From contig CAYMKI010000029.1 in assembly GCA_964390695.1 (NCBI GenBank), forward strand, positions 1 to 26,547: 26,547 bases of DNA, given 5' to 3'. The position numbers and the translations under genes are program-made. This document shows positions 8,178 through 15,131 of this stretch, piece after piece; position 1 is the stretch's first letter; each line of letters starts with the position of its first letter. Source of the stretch: CAWACC01 sp964390695. Lineage in GTDB: Bacteria > Chlamydiota > Chlamydiia > Chlamydiales > Parachlamydiaceae. A model generated the notes under the pieces. The model did not search any database. It was not told the origin of the DNA and worked only from the letters and a program-made list of their open reading frames with translations.

Positions 8178-8871
8178 GCTGCAGTCTCCAGGAATTACAT
8201 AAGGTTAGATCGAAGAAATAGGCGGTCAGCCACATAATGATCCCGGTCACTAAGACATCGGAAAAATAATGCGCTCCCATCATCATTCTGGCAAGACCGA
8301 ATGCCAGGCCAAAAACAATGGAGAAGAGGAATAGCAAACGCCATAAATGGCAGTATCCCAGGCGCCTGCACAGCAGGGCGACGGCAAAAAAGTAAAAACC
8401 CATGGTGCAGTGTCCACATGGAAAGGATTTGGAAGGTTCGGGTTGATGAAAGAAATTAGGCTGGTAAAAAGGTCGAAAAGTTTGGCGGCCACCAAATTCT
8501 GTGATCTGTTTGGGTCTCGGGCGACCCCAGTGGTCTTTAAAAACAGTATGTGTGATAAAGCCTGCGCCGATAGCCATCGTTGCTGCCAGGGCAAGCGCCG
8601 GCTTTTGCCACTTTTTGAAAGAGTCGGTAAATAGGGATAGGGCGAACACTACACACGCGGCAAGAGCCACGATCTGCGCAGGATAAATGGCATAATTGAA
8701 CATAAAGTGGCAAAAGGCGTTGATGTAAAATCCGGGAGGTTGGTTTTGCAGGTAGAAATATTTTTCTATAGTGAGGTCTAGAAAAGGAGTTAATGGCGAG
8801 ATCAATGCTAGAAGGACAAGGGGGATAATCCACCATAGGTTTCGTTTTAAAAATGCACGGGTAGAGGTCAT
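8149..8871 (-). CDS. PAP2-family membrane phosphatase
   Basis: The 240-residue multi-span membrane protein belongs to the type 2 phosphatidic acid phosphatase family, which removes phosphate from lipids such as phosphatidic acid, PGP, undecaprenyl pyrophosphate or lipid A. All three motifs are visible: Lys112-x6-Arg119-Pro120 (KDHWGRPRP), the PSGH block as Pro151-Cys152-Gly153-His154, and Arg195-x5-His201-x3-Asp205. The Ser of PSGH, which contacts phosphate, is Cys here; the catalytic histidines 154 and 201 remain. Hydrophobic spans lie near 12-30, 60-80, 93-110, 157-168 and 178-225. Its end overlaps the lexA-like gene in the same direction. The true lipid substrate cannot be told. The start lacks a clear ribosome site. 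Confidence 0.85.
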   Translation of the reverse strand: MTSTRAFLKRNLWWIIPLVLLALISPLTPFLDLTIEKYFYLQNQPPGFYINAFCHFMFNYAIYPAQIVALAACVVFALSLFTDSFKKWQKPALALAATMAIGAGFITHTVFKDHWGRPRPKQITEFGGRQTFRPFYQPNFFHQPEPSKSFPCGHCTMGFYFFAVALLCRRLGYCHLWRLLFLFSIVFGLAFGLARMMMGAHYFSDVLVTGIIMWLTAYFFDLTLCNSWRLQHERPNQTPN

Positions 8872-8878
8872 AAATTAA

Positions 8879-8908
8879 TTGATGCGAATAGGGGGTTTTG
8901 CCTACAAT
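8879..8908 (+). promoter_or_regulatory. Putative rmuC promoter
   Basis: TTGATG at 8879-8884 and TACAAT at 8903-8908 are separated by 18 bases, in the space between the divergent PAP2 and rmuC genes. The matches are 4/6 and 5/6 to the sigma-70-type consensus. Transcription from here would leave a leader of roughly 85 bases before the ATG at 9002. Confidence 0.35.
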
Positions 8909-9001
8909 GTCATATTATTATCAACCGCTATTCTATCATTTTCGACCTCATTTACGATACTGTTTTTTATCATAAATCATCCTGGAGAGGAGTCTACTTA
9001 T

Positions 9002-10372
9002 ATGACCCACTATTACGAACTTTTAACGGCTTGTTCGCTTTTTGGCACTACCTGTACTTCCCTCCTTTTATATGTAAAATGGCGGGAGAAAAAAGCTCTG
9101 GAAAAACAGCTGGAGCAGAAGGACAATGTGTTAGTGCAGGCCCAGCAGAAAATCGTAGAGCTGAATGCCAAATGCCTTGAGGCAGAACTCAAGCTGGATC
9201 AGGAGAAAAGAATCGCTTTTGAGAAAATGCAGCTTCTTGACCAAGCCCAGAGCAAGCTATCAGAAACTTTCAAATCTCTTTCTGTGGATGTGCTCAATCA
9301 GAATTCTCAGGCCTTTTTGAATTTAGCCACGGCAAAATTCAGTCAATTGCAAGAAGGAGCTAAAGGTGATCTCGAGTTGCGCCAAAATGCCATCGGGGCG
9401 CTTGTCAAGCCCATCAAAGAAACCATAGAAAGAGTCGATGCTAAAATTCAAGAAATAGAAAAAAGCCGATCGCATGCTTATGGTTCCTTGAGCGAACAGG
9501 TGAAATCTCTGGCGGCAAGCCAGTCGCAGTTGCAAACCGAAACAGCTAATTTGGTCAAGGCGTTGCGTATGCCAAATGTGAGAGGTCGATGGGGTGAAAT
9601 CCAGCTGCGGCGCGTCGTGGAGATGGCTGGTATGCTGGAGTATTGCGACTTTTTGCAGCAGCAGTCGGTAACAAGCGACGATAAGCGTATCCGTCCGGAC
9701 CTTCTGATCAAGCTGCCCAATAACAAGCAAATCATCGTCGATTCTAAAACACCCCTTCAAGCGTATCTAGATGCATTGGAAACGGACAATGAAGGCCACA
9801 AGCTGCAATGTTTAAAGGATCATGCTAGGCAGGTACGGGCGCATATTTCGCAATTGTCCGCCAAAGGCTATTGGGATCAATTTCAACCTACCCCGGAATT
9901 TGTGATTTTATTTTTGCCGGGAGATGCCTTCTACAGTGCTGCTTTAGAGCAAGATCCCAGTTTGATAGAGTATGGAGTGGATCAGCAGGTGATTATAGCG
10001 ACTCCCTCCACCTTGATAGCTTTATTGAAATCCGTGGCCTACGGCTGGAAGCAGGAGAGGTTGGAAAAAAATGCGCAGAATATCAGTGATTTAGGAAGGC
10101 AGTTGTATGAGCGCATGCGTGTGTTAGCGGATCATTTAGACTCCATTCGGCGCGGTTTGGATGCGACTGTCGAAGCTTACAATAAAGCTGTAGGATCTAT
10201 CGAGGGAAGGATATTGGTCACTGCGCGCAAATTCAAAGAGCTTGGCGCCGGCAATGAGAAGGAAATTTTGCCATTGGAAACGGTAGACAAAACCACGAGA
10301 TCTTTGGCAGTTGAAGATATACCCAAAAAAACTGAAAATTTGGAATTTCGACCTAGCCAAACCTCTTTATAA
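9002..10372 (+). CDS. rmuC: DNA recombination protein RmuC
   Basis: The 456-residue product fits RmuC, a membrane-anchored protein that limits recombination at inverted repeats in E. coli. It has an N-terminal membrane span (about 5-25), a long coiled coil (about 28-190), then the RmuC domain with RGRWGE at 194-199. A PD-(D/E)xK-like nuclease core follows with Asp233, Asp247 and Lys249 (RPD...VDSK), then a PEFVILFLPGD block. I chose the ATG at 9002 because AGGAG lies 9 bases upstream and the size fits. The frame stays open to a TTG at 8879, but that would leave only 7 bases to the divergent PAP2 gene and would add an unusual extra hydrophobic segment. The last codons include a motif also found at 6567-6595. 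Confidence 0.88.
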   Translation: MTHYYELLTACSLFGTTCTSLLLYVKWREKKALEKQLEQKDNVLVQAQQKIVELNAKCLEAELKLDQEKRIAFEKMQLLDQAQSKLSETFKSLSVDVLNQNSQAFLNLATAKFSQLQEGAKGDLELRQNAIGALVKPIKETIERVDAKIQEIEKSRSHAYGSLSEQVKSLAASQSQLQTETANLVKALRMPNVRGRWGEIQLRRVVEMAGMLEYCDFLQQQSVTSDDKRIRPDLLIKLPNNKQIIVDSKTPLQAYLDALETDNEGHKLQCLKDHARQVRAHISQLSAKGYWDQFQPTPEFVILFLPGDAFYSAALEQDPSLIEYGVDQQVIIATPSTLIALLKSVAYGWKQERLEKNAQNISDLGRQLYERMRVLADHLDSIRRGLDATVEAYNKAVGSIEGRILVTARKFKELGAGNEKEILPLETVDKTTRSLAVEDIPKKTENLEFRPSQTSL

Positions 10373-10700
10373 AAAATGATGTTTGCATAATACTTGATTT
10401 TATGCATGATGGAATTTAACAGGATAGAAGTATCACAACACACTGGAGTATTGATTTGTTGTAATCAGTACCCTATCTTTTTAAGACGCTATTATTTTAT
10501 TTTTTCCTATTAGAGATATTTGCAAGGTTAGCATTAGGGTTATCAGGCTGAATGCCTGAAGCCTAAAACAGCGCGTGTAGTGTTTATGCCTTGACTTTGC
10601 AAGCACTCATAAAGCCAACAATTGGGAGATGGAATCGCAGCCTCTCCAAGTGGAGGTGTTCGTATCACTCCTGTCAAACAAATTTACAAAGGAGAAAAGT
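10373..10700. other. Intergenic stretch with small hairpins, no gene seen
   Basis: This 328-base AT-rich spacer has no convincing gene. TGCATAA (10384-10390) and TTATGCA (10400-10406) form a 7-bp hairpin 11 bases after the rmuC stop, without a T-run. CAGGC-TGAAT-GCCTG near 10544-10558 is another short hairpin. An in-frame extension of the next gene begins at 10629 but lacks a ribosome site. No convincing promoter pair was found. Confidence 0.4.
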
Positions 10701-11138
10701 ATGAGCTCTACTCAAGATAATATCTCATTGGTAAAACGTTTTTATGAAGAAGTATATAACAAGGGCAATGTGAGTGCCTTAGATCAATTTTTAGCCGGCA
10801 ATGTCACCATTCACGATTTAGCCTTGCCCCATCAAAGGGAAGGACTGAAAGAATACAAAGAGACCGAGCAACAATACCGAAAAGCTTTTCCCAATAGACA
10901 ATCCAAAATAGACGATATCTTTGCATCCGAAGATAAGGTCGCGGTACGTTGGACGCTCCAAGCTACGCATAAGGGGGATTTGAAGGATATTTCTGCAACG
11001 AATAAAAGCATCAAAGTGACCGGCATCAGCCTTTATCAAATTAGAAATGGCAAAATCACCGAAGTGCACCAGCAATGGGATAGATTGGGGCTGTTTGAAC
11101 AGATTGGCGAAGTGCAACCCGCATTAGCTCTGCATTGA
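10701..11138 (+). CDS. SnoaL-like (ester cyclase / NTF2-fold) protein
   Basis: The 145-residue product has the compact alpha+beta barrel pattern of SnoaL-like proteins: an opening helix (LVKRFYEEVYNKGNVSAL), then HD in VTIHD, a central RWTLQATHKGD block and a closing ITEVHQQWD. The family includes polyketide cyclases but is mostly of unknown role in bacteria. The ATG at 10701 follows AAAGGAGA with about 6 bases of spacing, so the 24 extra in-frame codons from 10629 are probably untranslated. No polyketide genes are nearby, so a biosynthetic role is unsupported. It stands alone and converges on comM/yifB, with a perfect inverted repeat between them. Confidence 0.8.
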   Translation: MSSTQDNISLVKRFYEEVYNKGNVSALDQFLAGNVTIHDLALPHQREGLKEYKETEQQYRKAFPNRQSKIDDIFASEDKVAVRWTLQATHKGDLKDISATNKSIKVTGISLYQIRNGKITEVHQQWDRLGLFEQIGEVQPALALH

Positions 11139-11163
11139 TAACAGCAGTTTGCTCATAGCGGAC

Positions 11164-11198
11164 CTAGACAGTTTGGCATACAAAGCTAAGCTGTCTAG
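11164..11198. terminator. Hairpin between convergent genes, possible two-way terminator
   Basis: CTAGACAG (11164-11171) and CTGTCTAG (11191-11198) are perfect 8-bp arms. Inside, TTTG-GCATA-CAAA extends the stem, with a 6-base bulge on one side. The right arm covers the stop codon of the minus-strand comM/yifB gene. There is no T-run on either side, so factor-independent function is uncertain. Confidence 0.45.
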
Positions 11199-12745
11199 AA
11201 TGGGACCTGATATTGTGGGGTTGAAACCACCTGGTCCCGGAAGCTGAGAGCTTCCATCACGTGATGGTACTCCACTTGCGCCTTCTCCTCTAAGTCTGCT
11301 AAAGTCAGCGCCACCCGAAGGAGCCTGTCACAGGCTCTGGCGGAAATGCCGGTGACATCTATGGCTGTCCGTAACACTTCTTGAGATTTTGCATCCAGGG
11401 AACAGAACTGCTTGATTTCGCGCGGGCTGATTTGGCTGTTGGTTTTGGAGCTTTTATAGCGCTGACGTTGTCGTTTCCGCGCACATTTTACGCGATTCTG
11501 GATGTCTGCTGAGCTTTCTCCGCTGGAAGCCGACAAGATATCTTTATATTTAAGGGCAGGCACGGTGACGTGCATGTCCAACCTATCCCATAAGGGCCCC
11601 GAGATTTTATTGCGATATCTTTCGATTTGCAGCGGTGTGTCTCTGCATGGTTTTTCTGGATGCCCGAGCAGTCCGCAGGGGCAAGGGTTCATAGCGGCTA
11701 CGCATATAATATTGGTAGGGTAGGTGAAATTTCCGTTGGCCCTGCTGATAGTGACTTTGCGGTCTTCTAGGGGTTGTCTTAAAACTTCTAAGACGGCGCG
11801 TGGGAATTCTGGCAATTCATCTAAAAACAGGATGCCATTGTGGGCTAGGGAAATTTCACCCGGGCGTGGTACGGCGCCTCCGCCGATCAAGCCGGCATAG
11901 CTCACGGTATGATGGGGTGAACGGAAGGGACGTTGCGTCACCAGACTTTGGCCGTCTTTGAGCATGCCAGCTATCGAGTGGATTTTGGTCGTTTCTAAGG
12001 CTTCATCGATGGTCATTTCAGGCATGATACCGATGAGGGCTTTGGCGATCATGGATTTGCCGGATCCCGGAGGGCCGGAAAGTACGAGGTTGTGGCCGCC
12101 TGCGGCGGCAATTTCAGCGGCGCGTTTGACGTGGGCTTGGCCTTTAATGTCAGCGAAATCGATGGGGCAGGGAGAGCTTGTGAATAGATCATTGGATAAG
12201 GCCGCCGATACTGGTTTTAAGCTGGAAGGATCTTGCAGAAACTGAACGGCTTCTCGCAGGTTGTTTACAGCGATGATATCGATTCCAGGAACCGCCGCAG
12301 CTTCTTTAGCATTAGCTTCGGGGAGGATGACGCCCTTTTTACCTAGATGGCGTGCGAGCATGGCTATGGCCAAGGCGCCTTGGATGGATCGTAATTCGCC
12401 GCTCAATCCAAGCTCACCGACGATTAGGTAGTTTTTGTGCTCATCGCTATTTAGCAAGTTCATCGATCTAAGCACGCCTAGCGATATGGGCAGATCGTAG
12501 AGAGCGCCTTCTTTGCGTAAATCGCCCGGGGCGAGATTGACCGTGCAGTAGAAATCTTTGATATAAAACCCTGAATTTTTTATGGCGGCCTGTACGCGGT
12601 CTTTGGATTCTTTTACGGCAGCGTCGGGCAAACCCACGATCATGAAGACGATTTTATCGGTGAGTGGGGATACATCGACTTCAATATCTACGAGCAGGGC
12701 TTCTAAGCCATAAATAGCCACAGATGTGATTTTCGATAAAGCCAT
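11195..12745 (-). CDS. comM: YifB/ComM family Mg-chelatase-like AAA+ ATPase
   Basis: The 516-residue product belongs to the ComM/YifB family. ComM is a hexameric branch-migration helicase that helps integrate incoming DNA during transformation. The N-terminal ChlI-type domain (about 20-145) carries the NLAPGDLRKEG block. The AAA+ core has Walker A GPPGSGKS at 224-231, FRSPHHT, and Walker B ILFLDE at 305-310 followed by LPEF. Next comes a MNPCPCG...C cysteine cluster, then a C-terminal domain. Length is typical. The gene starts 33 bases after the SH3b gene on the same strand, so they may be co-transcribed, though the jobs look unrelated. No strong ribosome site is visible. It suggests retained capacity for DNA recombination. 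Confidence 0.92.
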   Translation of the reverse strand: MALSKITSVAIYGLEALLVDIEVDVSPLTDKIVFMIVGLPDAAVKESKDRVQAAIKNSGFYIKDFYCTVNLAPGDLRKEGALYDLPISLGVLRSMNLLNSDEHKNYLIVGELGLSGELRSIQGALAIAMLARHLGKKGVILPEANAKEAAAVPGIDIIAVNNLREAVQFLQDPSSLKPVSAALSNDLFTSSPCPIDFADIKGQAHVKRAAEIAAAGGHNLVLSGPPGSGKSMIAKALIGIMPEMTIDEALETTKIHSIAGMLKDGQSLVTQRPFRSPHHTVSYAGLIGGGAVPRPGEISLAHNGILFLDELPEFPRAVLEVLRQPLEDRKVTISRANGNFTYPTNIICVAAMNPCPCGLLGHPEKPCRDTPLQIERYRNKISGPLWDRLDMHVTVPALKYKDILSASSGESSADIQNRVKCARKRQRQRYKSSKTNSQISPREIKQFCSLDAKSQEVLRTAIDVTGISARACDRLLRVALTLADLEEKAQVEYHHVMEALSFRDQVVSTPQYQVPF

Positions 12746-12778
12746 AATAAAAGCCCACGAGGTTTCTATGCAGTGATC

Positions 12779-13975
12779 TTATTGTTCTAGTGCCATCACA
12801 AAATAGGCTGGGAAGGCGAAATTGTGATTGGGTCTAGAGATTACTCTCAGGGTAACTTCCTGGCCGACGTAGTTTTTAAGATCTAGTTTGGTACTATACA
12901 GATAAGCTGTAGGCATCTGGGTAGTTTTGGATATGAGAATAAAGTCGCCCGGTTTATTTCTGATCGTGCGGGAGTAGGGTTCAAGGATACCTTTGATCAC
13001 CACGGATTGTCTATTTTGCTGCGCGTAGAAATCTTCCAGGCTGGATCCAGGGTGGTTGGCTTGCCATTTTTGATAAAGCGCATTCTCGGCGGCTATCCAT
13101 TTATCATGGTTTTCTGTGGAAATGGAGGGGTCGACCAGAACGGGGATTTCAGGCGAGGAGACTTGTGCGATCTCTACGTGCGCATTCTCTTCTGTATTGG
13201 GTTGCATTTCGCTGGTTTTGTGTTCTAAATAAGCTAATTTTTTATGCAGGTAGGTTTCTTGAACTTCAGCGAGCTGTTCTTTAGCTTGAGACACGTGTTC
13301 GGGAAAGTCCTCGTAATTATTGATAATGTACTGTAGGCTTGCCGAAACTTGCGAGTAATTGATGTTTTCAAAGGGTTTTTGCATTTCAACCCCGACCAGT
13401 TCCTTGGCATTTAGGAGTAATTCTTCGACTTGTTCTTCACGTTGCAGCAGGGCTTGCATGACGGTAGCATCGCCAATATTTTCTACATATTCCTTGCATA
13501 TATAAAATTGAATTTGCTGCGGCAGGGTAATTTCCATCCATTTGCTGTTCAGGAGGCTGACTTTGCCATCGACTTTGTCTCCTGTGTTAAGTTGTCCCAA
13601 GACGGGGGCGTCGGTGTTAGGTTCCAAGCGGACGTTTACATGTTTGCCTTCGATTACGCCATCAAGCACATAGGTGCGAAAGACATAGCCTTTGAAATCA
13701 CTGGAGGGGCGAACGGCATAGAAGTCCTCATGCTCTCCGGTGACGATGATCATGTCATGGTGGTTTAATTCTTTGACAATCGGACAGTCTGTATTTGGCT
13801 GGAGGCGCATTCTGACATTATTTCGGGTGATTTTTCCGGTAAAAGGTTGAAACGGAGCTTTTTGTGCATTCGTGCTAAGTGCAGGTGGGGAAGCTGGTGT
13901 GGGTTCATCGCTGTGAAGGTGTGATGAAATGACAAAAAGGCTTGCTAAAGCACACAAAGGAATCGCTTTACACAT
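12779..13975 (-). CDS. Exported protein with two SH3b domains
   Basis: The 398-residue product begins with a signal peptide (basic start, hydrophobic 5-18, likely cleavage near 22). A Pro/Ala-rich linker is followed by two tandem bacterial SH3 domains at about 47-104 and 106-163. The two repeat the same core: NNVRMRLQPNTD and KHVNVRLEPNTD. A helical, Glu/Gln-rich stretch (170-260) follows, then a beta-rich C-terminal domain (about 325-398) ending in FPAYFVMALEQ. SH3b domains in bacteria often bind peptidoglycan or peptides, so an envelope role is inferred. No catalytic domain is visible. GGGAG lies about 9-10 bases before the ATG. I do not know the C-terminal domain. Confidence 0.75.
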   Translation of the reverse strand: MCKAIPLCALASLFVISSHLHSDEPTPASPPALSTNAQKAPFQPFTGKITRNNVRMRLQPNTDCPIVKELNHHDMIIVTGEHEDFYAVRPSSDFKGYVFRTYVLDGVIEGKHVNVRLEPNTDAPVLGQLNTGDKVDGKVSLLNSKWMEITLPQQIQFYICKEYVENIGDATVMQALLQREEQVEELLLNAKELVGVEMQKPFENINYSQVSASLQYIINNYEDFPEHVSQAKEQLAEVQETYLHKKLAYLEHKTSEMQPNTEENAHVEIAQVSSPEIPVLVDPSISTENHDKWIAAENALYQKWQANHPGSSLEDFYAQQNRQSVVIKGILEPYSRTIRNKPGDFILISKTTQMPTAYLYSTKLDLKNYVGQEVTLRVISRPNHNFAFPAYFVMALEQ

Positions 13976-14058
13976 TTTTCAAGGCTCCCGAAATTATAAT
14001 CTTTTGAAAGGTTTATTTGGGGGTTATAATAATTAAGAGAGAATTTTAGAACAAATGG

Positions 14059-14075
14059 AAAAAGCATCAGCTTTT
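14059..14075 (-). terminator. Short hairpin at the end of the Cys/His-cluster gene
   Basis: On the minus strand, AAAAGC-TGAT-GCTTTTT spans the stop codon of the gene ending at 14067. The 6-bp stem and five Ts make a weak intrinsic terminator candidate. Confidence 0.3.
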
Positions 14076-14798
14076 AAGGACCGCGATCAGATGTTCGCAA
14101 CCTTCTTGGCCGCAAGTACATCCCACGGGGTTGCCTAAAAACACATTGAATTTGTTTTGAGGATCTTTTTTTTCGGCGACTTCGTACATAAGCTCCCCTT
14201 TTTGCGTTATGATCCACAAGGTGTTGTCGGGTTCTTCTTGAGGGATCTGCAGTGTTGGATTGGGTGTCTCTGGCAGGGGATCGCCTTCGATGCCGCTGGA
14301 TATGGCGCGGGCGATTTGGCAGTACATGCAGTTGCAGTGAGGTTCCGCTTTGGGAAGCTCTTGTGCATCAGCAGGCGCGACGATTTTAGCGATTGAGGTT
14401 ATTTTTTGAATGACCTCTTGGGGCAAGTCAGCCATATTGGCCTGAGACTGATTATGCTGCAGCGCGGAGGCGAAACCGTCCATATTGGAAATGCTGAACT
14501 GAAAGGGGGATTCTGCGATGAAGTCATTGGCAAAGAGGGCTTGAGCAAAGGTGTTGAAGGAAGGTTGCAGAGCCGAATTCGATGAAGAAATCTGCGATGC
14601 CGATTCTTTCTCTAAATAATCTCCGTAAGCCTTAAACACCGATTCCACTTGTTGGGAAGAAAGATTTGGGATATGTATCAATTCACCATTGTGAAGATTC
14701 ACGATCAGAGTATTTCCACTCATATGTATAGCAGCCACTTGTTTCCAACTGGTAGAAATATAGGGTGGATAATGGAAAAATTTAGGATTGATGATCAT
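14067..14798 (-). CDS. Hypothetical protein with two Cys/His clusters (SWIM-like C-terminus)
   Basis: I do not recognise this 243-residue protein by name. Residues 10-60 look like a small beta domain (IHMSGNTLIVNLHNGELIHIP) followed by a helix, the middle is low in structure, and 190-225 is another beta-rich part (LWIITQKGELMYEV). Two likely metal sites are visible: His154-Cys155-x-Cys157-x2-Cys160 and, at the very end, Cys227-x-Cys229-x4-Cys234-x-His236. The latter resembles the SWIM zinc finger (CxC...CxH) but with a shorter gap than usual. There is no signal peptide. AAGGGGA lies upstream of the ATG, and a promoter-like pair is visible at 14831-14858. A zinc-dependent nucleic-acid or protein-binding role is possible, not shown. 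Confidence 0.7.
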   Translation of the reverse strand: MIINPKFFHYPPYISTSWKQVAAIHMSGNTLIVNLHNGELIHIPNLSSQQVESVFKAYGDYLEKESASQISSSNSALQPSFNTFAQALFANDFIAESPFQFSISNMDGFASALQHNQSQANMADLPQEVIQKITSIAKIVAPADAQELPKAEPHCNCMYCQIARAISSGIEGDPLPETPNPTLQIPQEEPDNTLWIITQKGELMYEVAEKKDPQNKFNVFLGNPVGCTCGQEGCEHLIAVLKS

Positions 14799-14830
14799 AA
14801 AATCCCCTTTGTTCTCTTATTTATTTAATT

Positions 14831-14858
14831 ATATATTAGATGAACTTTTGATTTCGTC
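14831..14858 (-). promoter_or_regulatory. Putative promoter of the Cys/His-cluster gene
   Basis: Read on the minus strand, TTGACG (14858-14853) and TAATAT (14836-14831) are 16 bases apart. The matches are 5/6 and 4/6 to consensus. The site is 32 bases upstream of the ATG and just downstream of the 9-bp inverted repeat at 14864-14892. Confidence 0.4.
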
Positions 14859-14863
14859 AAGGG

Positions 14864-14892
14864 TTATACCCAAATTTTCAGGTTGTTTGGGT
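14864..14892. repeat. Perfect 9-bp inverted repeat in a divergent promoter region
   Basis: ATACCCAAA (14864-14872) and TTTGGGTAT (14884-14892) are exact reverse complements with an 11-base spacer. It lies between two divergently transcribed genes, immediately upstream of a minus-strand -35 box. It could be a regulator-binding site or an RNA hairpin in the leader of the phoH-type gene. Confidence 0.5.
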
Positions 14893-14980
14893 ATGGTCTG
14901 AAGTTGTTATGTATGGCAACTGCAGAACCGCGTTTCTCTACTCATGTGTTCAACTGCTATTATCTCTGAAAGGAATTTAT

Positions 14981-15118
14981 ATGTCAACTAAATTAGCACT
15001 TGATTTGATTGAGTGCTATGTTTATGTCTTCAATTTCCGCTTGCCTCTATTTATACCCCTCACTATCATGCAGATTTTGTCGCTAGCAAGTCTTTCATTG
15101 ATAAGTTCACAAAACTAG
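14981..15118 (+). CDS. Possible 45-residue hydrophobic peptide upstream of phoH
   Basis: An ATG at 14981 with AAAGGA six bases upstream opens a 45-residue frame ending at a TAG 13 bases before the phoH start. The peptide has a hydrophobic stretch (about 12-42) with no charge after residue 19. It could be a leader peptide coupled to phoH, a small membrane peptide, or a chance frame. The next gene's ribosome site (AGGGAG) overlaps its stop codon. Confidence 0.25.
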   Translation: MSTKLALDLIECYVYVFNFRLPLFIPLTIMQILSLASLSLISSQN

Positions 15119-15131
15119 GGAGAACACACCT

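Noticed and set aside
8879..9001. N-terminal extension of RmuC from TTG 8879 or ATG 8882
   Set aside because: It would leave 7 bases to the divergent PAP2 gene and use a start without a ribosome site, while ATG 9002 has AGGAG at 9 bases and gives a family-typical length.
10629..10700. Extension of the SnoaL-like protein upstream of ATG 10701
   Set aside because: There is no ribosome site, the extra residues do not fit the fold, and AAAGGAGA directly precedes 10701.
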